This document shows, in pieces, positions 1 to 9,874 of a DNA stretch of 64,000 nt. Each line of letters begins with the position of its first letter. Position 1 is the first letter of the stretch. Below the pieces are notes generated by a model, which ran no database searches, was not told the DNA's origin, and saw only the letters and a list, made by a program, of their open reading frames with translations. Position numbers and translations under genes: made by a program. This DNA comes from Ciona savignyi (Eukaryota; Chordata; Ascidiacea; Phlebobranchia; Cionidae): the NCBI GenBank assembly GCA_000149265.1, contig CH003028.1:1419082-1483081 (forward strand). The letters are read 5' to 3'.

Positions 1-523
1 ATTTCATAATATAAGTACCAAAAATACTATGTTTAATACCAGGTTAAAACTCTGTATGAAGAAAACATTGCTACTTAATATTATTATATATTGCTGCATG
101 TGAGACATACAAAGATAGTCACCTGGTTTGCACTGCAATAGATGCAACTCACATGATTTATGCACAGCATGGCTGTATATTGTGGCTTCTATGGTTTGAA
201 AATTAAAATGGCTGCTTTAAACACTGTGCTTACGCAGTGTAAATGAACTAACTGGTTTGCGAAAGCTGGCACAAGAGTTCTGTTTTGTCAAGCTTTGTTT
301 TAAAAGCTGTGGGACCTTTAATATCCCAGTACAATTGATAATACGTCCGGGATGACGCACTTTTAATGTGTGGTTTATATTTACACATTTCGCATATTTA
401 CCCCTCATATTGCGGAAATATTTACCCCTCATATTGCAGAAATATTTACCCCTCATATTGCGGAAATATTTACCCCTCATATTTCACATATTTACCCTTT
501 ATAACCCCATCCATCCCATTCAG
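1..523. other. MADD intron sequence at window edge
   Basis: No coding exon is recognised here. The stretch lies upstream of the first MADD exon in the window and ends in a CAG acceptor at 521-523, preceded by the pyrimidine-rich run ccatcccatt. Apart from the 24-bp minisatellite at 392-498 it is unremarkable AT-rich sequence. The short open frames over that array come from the repeat itself. Confidence 0.6.
392..498. repeat. 24-bp minisatellite, about 4.5 copies
   Basis: Head-to-tail copies of a unit containing atttacccctcatattgc, differing mainly at one G/A position. It ends about 25 bp before a MADD splice acceptor. The 24-nt period is a multiple of three, so open frames run through it without being genes. 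Confidence 0.9.
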
Positions 524-3500
524 GCAAAGAACGCTCGAAACTCTGGGACAAAATGATGTTCTGGGAGGATGTCTTCCTGGATGCGGTTGCCATGGAGAGA
601 GATGCGGTCGGGATGGACCAGGGACCGACAGATATGATTGAACGGTAGGTTCTACCCCAATGTGGGTTTCTTGTGGTCACTGTAGAGCTGGGCGTAATTG
701 ATCAAAGCTGTATTATTAAATTACGCCAGCTCAAATACGTAATTCTGTAATTGTTATGAAGTCATCGTTATTTAAACAAACAACCAAAAAATTCAAGATC
801 ACTGGTGTTAACTGTGATTTTGATTATTCCTATAATTAGGTAACTAACGTAATTTCGTAATTACGCCCAGCTATAGGTCGCTGTTGTGTTATTCATATAC
901 TGGTGCTGGATAACCAATTTGTGGTTAGTATAACCACTAAATAAATGTAAGAGTTGGTTAAATGATTTGCAAGTACAATAAACAAAAACACATATTTTAA
1001 TTATTTTTCTTTTTATTTAAATATCAAACTAGTTTTGGTGGTGGGGTGGTAGTAGGCACATTCCAAACATGACATCACGATGACATCACATCCACATTCC
1101 AAACATGGCATCACGATGACATCACATCCACATTCAAAACATGACATCACGATGACATCACATCCACATTTCAAACATGATACCCCGATGACATCACATC
1201 CACATTCAAAACATGACATCACGATGACATCACATCCACATTACAAACATGATACCCCGATGACATTACATCCACATTCAAAGCATGACATCACATCCAC
1301 ATTCAAAACATGACATCACGATGACATCACATCCACATTTCAAACATGATACCCCGATGACATCACATCCACATTCAAAACATGACATCACGATGACATC
1401 ACATCCACATACAAACATGACATCATGATGACATCACATCCACATTCAAAACATGACATCACGATGACATCACAGATACAGAGCGCTGGGATCAAGTGAG
1501 AGGAAGAGATTGGAGGAAGATGAGGATCGATTGCTCTCCACCATGCTGTACAACATGATCGGCTTCATGCTCATGATGGGAGTCCAGTACAAGGATATCA
1601 AGCGGAAGGTGGGGGCAGCGCTTTATTACTTAGTGGGAGGCTGTATATTCTGTACCTGTGTTTGCAGGTGATCGTTATCTTTTGTTTTTGAATTGTTGTA
1701 TGCTGGTTCACAGTTATTGGTGCAGTACTTCATGCTCTCTGTCGAGTTGTGGAGATGTTACATTGTGTGGGGTTGAGTTATGTATAGTTCTCAATTATGA
1801 GTATAATCTGGCTTTGTTCATAGGTTTTGCAAGACCTCTCTATGTCCCCAGCCCAGTTTGTGTGATTATATTGTGTGGAAGGATAATTCATTTATATTTC
1901 TTTAGTTGGAGGGCGGCTTTAGTCTTGCTCTGGCAAGACACAACAGGCTCACAGATAGACTTAGAATTGCTTAAGCAATTACAGTGTGTGACATCTCGAT
2001 TCATTCTATTTTTGTTAGTGCAAACGTAGTTGGCTTTATACGCAAGTGTTATCACCATTCACTCACGATACATTAACTTCTCTAGTTGGCGGGCCAGATG
2101 TGGGAAAATAAAGTCCTAGGTGGGCCGGATTATTACATGAATAGTATTCGATATCTTATGTACAGGGTATGTTTAGATACAGTCTGGGGGTCGATCAAAA
2201 TCCCTTTACAGACAGGACTCAGCCCGCTGGCCATTTGTTGCCCATGCCTGCTGTACAATGTGCGGACCATAAAACAAATTTAATGCTCAGATACGGCGAT
2301 TGCTTGGAAAATCACACATCGGCCTCGCACATAGCGCCGAGATAAACTTGTTACTGGACACCATCCATAACCTGCACGGTGTTGCTGTGGACTTGAAGCC
2401 GTGCGGCAGTCGCCACATCAGGAAACAATCGTTTGTGGTGCATTCTGGTACCGATACGACCGGGGATGTGCTGTTCATGGAGGTAAGTGGTGTTTGTGAG
2501 TTGTGCTCTGTGTTCAATGCATAAGTTGACCATTTTTTAGGCTATTTAAAAGTACTGATAACTTGACAAAATTGTCCTTTAAAGCATACCTCATTGATTA
2601 AATGGTATTACACTGCAAGAAGCAGGTAGAAAAGGAACTACAAAAAGCTTGCAGTGATCACTTCACATAAACTATACTATTTTCTTATGTGTCTTGATTT
2701 TCCAGAGCTATTGCAAGGGGCTCTATTTGATTCAGGCTGTACTTTTGCACAATTACAAAACATTAGTTCAACATAATTCTTTTCTTTTTTTGGAATCCTA
2801 TTGTTTTTTGAACAATCTAGTTAGGGTTTTGGTGTTAGGTAATTAAAATCGTATGAATAGCATTTAATTTTTACATACTAAGAGTTTAGAAATCGAAATT
2901 GTAATTTAACCGCCTAAATGATGGTATGTATGCAGTATGTATGCAAACACTGCAGCACAATTTAGAAACGATAAGAACAAATTTGTCCTTTTTGACATAT
3001 GCTCATTCAAAATGAAAAATCTCCAACATTTCTTGTCGAAACTGCTAAAGTTTGATCTCTTTGGAAAGCTATATGGTATATCTTTTGAAAACAGCAAAAA
3101 TAAACATAACTTTGCATTTGAAATTTTGAAGTAAAGTTTAGTTGAATTTTATGACTTTTTTTGGTGTAATTTTGAGGGAAAATTATCACAAAAAAACGTT
3201 TTTTTTTAATACTACGCTCAAAAGGTTTGTTTCATTTAATGTCTCTATGTCAGTAGAATCAGTTTCGCTTCTTGGGATGTCCCGAATGTGATCTTACCAG
3301 TTTTTTTTTTCATTGTTTGGGGGGGTTTTGAGTATCTTTAAGGTTATAGTCCACAATTTGGTTCAAACCCTTCATTTATAGTTTATTTTAAGGAAAAAGT
3401 AGTAAGATAAAGCAATATGGACTTAATAGCAATCTAAATTTCTATTCTAACATTTTTTATAATAAAAAAAAACAAAAACAAAATTTGGCATGGGTGGACC

Positions 3501-6500
3501 TGTAACATGAAATCAGTGACGTAATAATATTTTGATGACGTCATCAAACCAAAATTATAATATAATTGTAGGAAATTTGTTTCTGAGTAACTTTGTAAAA
3601 ATATGTTAGGCTGTATTGTAAACAGATCAAAAACTATAATATTGTATACGAAAGAATATGACGTGGACCCCCAAGTAGTGACGTCATCAAAAAATAAAAA
3701 TTTCAGAAATTTTGGAAATTTTATTTCGAACAACTCTAGTGTTGAACATTTTGTTCTAACTATAACACGAGAGGCGCTAGAGCACTACAAAGCGGACTCG
3801 GTCAAAACGCGCAAACTATGCAAAAACAATCTCGTTTCTAAAGGGTTAAACCTGACAACACCCCACTTACATTACCCCGTCGTAGGTATGTGACGATGCC
3901 ATTATACTTCGCACGGGATTCGGCACGATATGTGAGCGATGGTGGTATGAGAAGTTGCTCAACATGACTTTCTGCCCCAAGACCAGAGTGTTGTGTTTGT
4001 GGCAGCGCAAAGGGCAGGAGACACAACTCAATAAATTCTACACAAAGAAGGCAAGTTGGGTTGAAAATGAACTCTGTTGGGGAGAATAAACAGTAAACTT
4101 CTCAGTCTGTGAACGTTGGTGTACGCAGAGCAGGATAGGATAGAAGAGGAGATTCATAATTATCCCCTGAATGGGAAAACCAAGGGGGTTAAAGCACATG
4201 CAGTTGTCAGATTACCTCGCGTCCAGCGTCAAGTTACCGGAGCTATTGCAGTGCGTTGTGTATGATTCACATGATCCTTTAATTTAGTAGAATTAAATTA
4301 TTCGCTGGGTTCAGGCAATGTCTGTTAAGTGCCTTGCCCAAGGACACAACCGTCTAGCTAGCGACCAGTTTCGAACCTACAACCAGCTAAAAGGCGTTAA
4401 ACTAAACCGCCAGACTAAGCGGTCGGACAAGCATGATTTAAAAAACGTAAATAAAAATATACCACCTCTTAATTTTGCATGCGTCTGTGCAGTGAGCAAG
4501 CCTTATAAATACTTAATACCTCTACTCGAAATGATTACCATAGCATGATTTAAATACTTCTTTTCTTAAACAGTCTACACCAGTGTTTCCTAACCTTTTT
4601 TGGTTGCGGGCTAATTCTAAACCAGCAAAGTCTTTCCAGCATAATTTCAATATAGTGGCCATTATGCAGTTATATCGCTTTATTGTGATGTGTTTGCAGA
4701 CTCATTAAATCTTGAGTCAGCAAAGTCTGATGGGAAAACACTGGTCTACACCATGTTTGCTGGAAAAAGCAACATTTAAATCTTTATCATTTTTATTGTC
4801 CTCAAAAATGCACATAGTTTTTTTGCATAATATGTATTGTCCTCAAATTGCTCAATTTTATATTATCAGCACTTTTTAAAAATGCTATGTACTATGTGCT
4901 CATGTCATGCAAATACCATCTATCATAACACACCTATGTTCACAGTGTCGGGAGCTCTACCACTGTGTGAAGGAGGCAATGGAGAAAGCTGCTGCTCGTC
5001 ATAATGGTAACTATGAATACATATAATGGAATCTATCCAGTCGGCTGTAGATCTGGCCATCAACCACAATCACTATTTGGTATTACTCTGTGTAGGTTGT
5101 AAGACTGCCTTAGGGTTTTAGAAATTAGCCACCTTTAGGTTTAAAAAATGATCAATTACCTTTCGGCTAAATGGCGAAGGACTCACCCACTGAGCCTTCA
5201 GCTTGTACTTCACTGGTTCTTTTATGCACTTTAGGTAAATCCTGGCTGGATAATCCTAGATGGAGGGGTATAATTGGAAGGCTTTGCGCCCAATGTCTTT
5301 TAAAACCCGTATAAGTTCAGATCTAAATGCCAAGTATTCCAACCCCAACCCTTCATGTTACAACCTCTTGACAGAGCCTGAACTTGGAGGGGAATTCCCT
5401 GTTCAAGATATGAAAACCAATGAATGTGGGTTACTGCAGGTCACTTTGGATGGCATCAACCTCAAGTTCATCAATAGCCAGGTAACAGTAGGTCATATCT
5501 TACTATATAGTATGTCAAAGTCATGTAAACTAGGTCCTATACGTTAACTGTAGTTTACTATATACCTGGCACAATGATTACTTACAGTTTAATTAATGGT
5601 GGTTATACAAATTTCTAATTTTATGCACAGTACATGCTTAAACAAGCTTCTTTTTATTTTTTGAATTAAATTCTTCATGTTTTGCTTGCAGGGAGTTAGA
5701 AAGGTAATCTCGCATGGATATTATATGTTGTCTACGTTTTCACACATAATTTAATTCAGCACATATCCAAACTAACCTTTTCTAAACCATGATAAAAAAA
5801 TTGCTACCATTGCTAAGCGAATATATGTACTGCACTCATTTTTGTTATGTTTCTTTAAGTTTTTCACTTACTGCTTGTTTTGTGTTGTTTGTGGTTTTGG
5901 TATACTGTATTGCTGTATGGTGTGGACAATTACAGTTGAGTCGATGGTGCTATTACAGTGCATGGATAGTTATTTTAGTTTTCAGTCTTTATAGTTGGAT
6001 GTTGGGTAATATCCACAGCAGAGGTTAAACCATTAAACCTGTATAACTGGGCTACTACAGAGTGTAAATAATTTGAAAAGGTTTTTGATTTGCACCACCT
6101 ATCAAGTGTTGTAGAAACGTAAAGTGGCTTGCACAAGAACTTACCACATGCCCACGGTCAAGCTAATAACACTGGATTAGTTATTAATCAGACATGATAT
6201 TTAATTTGGCCACCCGATTAGATACAACTAGGTTGGATAAATTTAAAGAGATAAAGCTAAAAATAACATAGAGATCAATATAATTTCAACATATTACAGG
6301 TTTTTCTTGGTCTTAAAACGATTCGTAAATGCAACACTATTAAAGGGATCTTTATATTGGAGGAATATAGTAAGTCATATTAACTTAACCTCGTTACTGT
6401 GATTTTGTAACCATCATTATTTTTGTGTAAATTAAAATTTAACGTCTCTTCTTTTTTATGCTGATCTTTTAACAGATAATTCAAGTTATACCATAATAAA

Positions 6501-6849
6501 GATGTAGAACTTCAAATACATGATTATCAGGCTTGTTATAACAGGGTAGTAAATAGCATAACAGTACCAGGAAAATCCTGCCCAGGGTGCAATTTAAACC
6601 CACAACCTTGGGCTATATACAACCTTAAAAATAAGACTAATTTGCACAAAAAACGAAAAAATATTTTTTTTATTGTAACACGAGCTCAACATGCAATTTT
6701 TGCAAATGAAAATAACCAGTGTTTTCTCAGATCGTGACACAGACGAAGTTACCATCCATAAGTTCAAATCTGCGCTGGCCAACGAAATATGTTACGCTGT
6801 CCTTTGTCTATTCTCCTACGTTGCCGCTGCTCGAAGGGCTGACAGATAA
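524..6849 (+). CDS. MADD: MADD / Rab3-GEP, C-terminal part (8 exons, partial)
   Basis: MADD (DENN/Rab3GEP) is a cytoplasmic exchange factor for Rab3/Rab27 that also carries a death-domain-like segment. Only its C-terminal region is in the window. Exons: 524-644, 1476-1608, 2291-2482, 3886-4050, 4946-5006, 5375-5481, 6300-6369, 6731-6849 (stop TAA). Phases agree at every join. The peptide matches remembered vertebrate MADD closely: [98 protein letters not shown], and near the end [19 protein letters not shown]. It stops shortly after that, without the longer vertebrate tail. The intron after 4050 uses a GC donor. An optional 12-nt exon may lie at 5692-5703. Family assignment is very firm; upstream exons lie outside the window. 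Confidence 0.95.
1066..1475. repeat. 36-bp minisatellite, about 11 copies, at a MADD splice acceptor
   Basis: The unit is about 36 bp, containing gacatcacgatgacatcaca and tccacattcaaaacat, with variants carrying gataccccgatg. The last partial unit, gacatcacag, supplies the AG acceptor of the MADD exon starting at 1476. The multiple-of-three period explains the long non-genic frames on both strands. Confidence 0.93.
2080..2262. mobile_element. hAT-type MITE copy in MADD intron (ends eroded)
   Basis: Shares gatgtgggaaaataaagtc, gtgggccggattattacat and gttgcccat with the element at 33529-33704 and, inverted, with 37040-37172. The terminal CAGGGGTGGGCAA seen at 33529 is not preserved here, so the exact ends are uncertain. 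Confidence 0.7.
2900..3850. other. AT-rich MADD intron segment with two CRE palindromes
   Basis: No coding exon and no SINE is recognised here. Two separate copies of TGACGTCATCA occur, near 3535 and 3680, with TGACGT-like half sites beside them. It may be an old repeat or an intronic control region; nothing in the sequence decides which. Confidence 0.35.
4133..4430 (-). mobile_element. tRNA-derived SINE (main family of the window)
   Basis: In its own sense this family has a tRNA-like head with a B-box-like GGTTCGAAAC, then tgtccttgggcaaggcactt and cgaggtgatctgacgattgc, and ends aaacatgaatatcctatcct, i.e. a TATCC-type tail. The full length is about 300 bp. This copy lies reversed in the MADD intron after exon 3886-4050 and is moderately diverged. 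Confidence 0.9.
4581..4743. mobile_element. hAT-type MITE, 163 bp, with intact 8-bp target duplication
   Basis: Starts CAGTGTTTCC and ends GGGAAAACACTG, imperfect terminal inverted repeats, flanked on both sides by the identical octamer gtctacac. An 8-bp duplication and CAG/CTG termini are hallmarks of hAT transposition. It has no coding capacity and sits in a MADD intron. Confidence 0.88.
5692..5703 (+). other. candidate 12-nt MADD microexon
   Basis: Between a polypyrimidine acceptor (tttgcttgcag) and a GTAATC donor lie 12 nt encoding GVRK. The exons on both sides meet at phase 0, so inclusion keeps frame. Vertebrate MADD carries a short alternative insert at about this point (remembered as FLKLKKW). 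The alternative is a chance pair of splice signals. Confidence 0.45.
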
Positions 6850-8631
6850 TTTTTTAGTTTCGTGAGACCTGAAAAAAAGATTGAGTCTTTTAAACACTGC
6901 AACCTGTATGCGAGCTCACAAGTCCTTACCACTGTGCACAAAACAAGCCTAAATACAAACTCTTCTCTTTGCACAGTTGTGATCACTTTAAAACACCTGA
7001 ATATGAGCTCTTTACAATGTCCTGATAACTATACACACAAACGACTTTGATATCATGAACTTTACTTTTATATTAAGTTTAGTAATGTCTTTTTTTACAT
7101 CGTGTTCTCTGCTTATATATTATAGACCACAATGTTGTTTATTACTGTTTATATGTCTATTTTTATTATCTTACAATTTAATATTCAATGCATTTTGTGT
7201 TTACATGGATCGTCATATAAAAGGGCCGTCCTTTTTTACCGAAATTTATTTTAATGTTTCCAGTTCTAAAATATTAAAAAAATAATCTATATAAATATAT
7301 AATATTTAATATATAAGTTTAATTTAATGAATAGTCTTATTTTATCACCTACAATTATGATGCATTTAATTAAAGCTTTTTATTTGTAATGATGTTTATG
7401 TCAGTACCTCAGAGCACCCATTGGTACAAGCACCCATACTGGAACAATTTAAACATCCTTAAAACAGATTATATGGTTGAAAGTCATATAGATTAAACAT
7501 TTCTTTGTTTTAAAATGTTAAAAATTGGAATTTTTGATCGCAAATGCATAGTAATGCTGTCATCTTAAGGTAGTAGCATGTAAATTTGAACACCAGTAAT
7601 ATAGATAACACTGATTTGTTTTTCTCCATGACCAAAAAGGCCGTAAGTTTTGTAGAAATTGACACAAAACTATATTGAAAAAAAATTTTTTTTTCATTTG
7701 ACTTGACCAATATTGAAAACACTGCTGTTTTTATGTTGTATTGCTGTACCTCATTGTGCTGGTTAAAAGTGGACCATTTTGCTTCATTAACATTATTCTA
7801 CTCCTGTTCCATGTATTTTAATACTTGGTGTTTTCCTTTTAAAAGTGATGTATTGTAGCGCTAATATTGTAGTGTGTGTAGTGCAATAATGTTGGTGCAA
7901 TTTCCCCATTTCATCCGAATATGTTGAAAGGTTTGCAATACGTTTTAATGGAGAATGTTGTGTATATTAGCTTAAGCATATTTCATCTTAGTCAATGATG
8001 AATTCTTATAAGGCGAGTTAATTAGCGTATGTCGTCTATAATTTCAGGATGCGTTAAATATAAGATGATTGATATCCAAACCACTTCCTTCTGTGTATTA
8101 TTCATTCAGCTCATATTGTTTCTGCAGGAAATAAATTCAATAGGCATATTTGCCACTGCATTGTATTATGCACGATTATCAACACTTTTCCTGTTTGCAC
8201 TTGGGCAAGAAAGAATATTGCTTCTTACTGGCACAGTTGGCATGGTGATGTACAAAATTATGCTCAATCTGGTACCTGTTAAAATATGATTTTCCTTCTA
8301 CACTTTTTTAATGTCAGTTTTTTTATGAAAAGACCCTCTTTCTTGGCCCAAGTGTAAAAGGGAAAAGTATTTCGATCACATAGCTTTATTGGTGTTAGAT
8401 AAAGTACAATTCTATATCTTATTTTTAACTGTAATTTGTGTTTTCACATCTGTATATCATATACCATTGAATTGCTGTTGTCCAATACATATCTCTTGTA
8501 GAAAAAAGTGATGAATTTTTTTCTTTTAAATCTTCATCAGAAAGTCATTTGAACCAGCTACAATCATACCATGCTGTATATACAGCCAGGTTGACGTCTT
8601 AGCTTAAACCACACTCTAAAAATGCCAACGT

Positions 8632-8936
8632 AGGAAAGGATAGGAAATTCATCTTTATCCCCCGTGAATGGGAAAACCAAGGGGGTTAACACACGGGCAA
8701 TCGTCAGATCACCTCGCGCCCATCGTCGGGTTACTGGAGCTATTGCAGTGTGTTGCATATGATAGACACGTTCCTTCAATTTGGTAGAACCCATTAATCC
8801 GCTGGGTTCAGGTAATGTACGTAAAGTGCCTTGCCCAAGGACACAACCGACTAGCTAGCGACCAGTTTCGCACCTTTAACCTTTCGATTGAAAGGCGACG
8901 CATTTAACCGTTAGACCAACGGGCCGGACTAACCTC
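8632..8936 (-). mobile_element. tRNA-derived SINE, nearly full length
   Basis: Well preserved: the complement of the tail (aggataggaaattcat) at the left, intact ccaagggggttaacacacgg, and the tRNA-like head running to gggccgg at the right. Confidence 0.93.
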
Positions 8937-8968
8937 CAGCTCCAGGTAACACTAAAAGGAGGGAAGAA

Positions 8969-9108
8969 GGGAAACTGCTCATTAAAACTATGGAAACTAA
9001 TTTTAACCCTTTCCTAAACACTTATTTCAATCCCAGAACTAACCCTAAATCGAACTCCATGTTTAAAACTCTAATGCCCTAACTTTATTTTACTGTGCAG
9101 TTTTTCCC
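8969..9108. mobile_element. possible small MITE
   Basis: gggaaactgc at the left is mirrored by gcagtttttccc at the right, giving imperfect inverted ends around a core with ccctaa-like strings. No clear target duplication was found. Confidence 0.3.
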
Positions 9109-9249
9109 TAACACTTGAATAGTAAAAATGCAAGATTTCCGTTCTGTCACCACACATGTGCATGAATACCTTAGTAAGACAAACTCGAGTTTTAAATATT
9201 CCAATCACCACTGAACTACACTTAACAGACTCAGTCCTACCGAATTCTG

Positions 9250-9505
9250 TTGTGGGTTAGTACATGCCTTTCAACCAAAGGGTAAGAGATTCGAAACTGG
9301 TCGCTAGCTAATCAGTTGTGTTCTGAAGCAAGGTACTTAATAAACATTGCCCAACCCAGTGGAATGATAAGTTTTGCCAAATTAAAAAAAACTCTAAATT
9401 ATACACAACACACTGAAATATCTCCGGTAGCACGGTGCTGGGCGCAGTGCCTCTTTCCTTTCCCATTTACAGGGATAAACATGAGCATCCCATCCCCTTA
9501 TCTAA
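9250..9505 (+). mobile_element. tRNA-derived SINE, diverged
   Basis: The B-box-like attcgaaactggtcgctagc and the tail ataaacatgagcatcccatc are recognisable, with many substitutions between them. Confidence 0.8.
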
Positions 9506-9874
9506 TTATAATTAAAAATTTGATTCAGACACTACACACCAAACAAAACTCTAAAGATTTAAAATCTCTTTACTACACACAACAATTAGCAATAAAAACC
9601 GTGTACAAAGGGTTGGTAAAACAAGGTAAATATAAACAGCATATCAGCTAAAAACAACAAAATATCAACAGTTATTTTAACTAACAAATAAAAAATAAAA
9701 ATCTAGAAAAAAACTAAACATGAAGCAATAGCAGTTATCAGAGGTGAGATTTGGTTAAAAAAGTCTTTGTCAGAATTCCAACTGTTTCGGATTATATCAC
9801 TAGTGGCTGCAGCCATTGTAGCGCCACTGTGATTTTGCCCTTCCCGAATAGATTTCCAAAGAGCTTAGTTATAA

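Larger units (their letters stand above)
6850..9874. other. MADD 3' flank and intergenic DNA
   Basis: No coding exon is supported. It holds the MADD 3' UTR (end not located), a reversed SINE at 8632-8936, a possible small MITE at 8969-9108 and a forward SINE at 9250-9505. The short open frames here lack splice context or any recognisable motif. Confidence 0.6.

Noticed and set aside
217-641. Overlapping small frames around 217-641 on both strands
   Set aside because: They arise from the 24-bp minisatellite and from shadow frames of the first MADD exon.
1080-1313. Open frame encoding [12 protein letters not shown]-type repeats
   Set aside because: It is the 36-bp minisatellite read in frame inside a MADD intron; no splice or start context.
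6476-6510. Alternative MADD exon after the acceptor at 6475
   Set aside because: It fits the phase but hits a stop after ten codons, while the exon at 6731 fits the phase and matches the family to its natural end.
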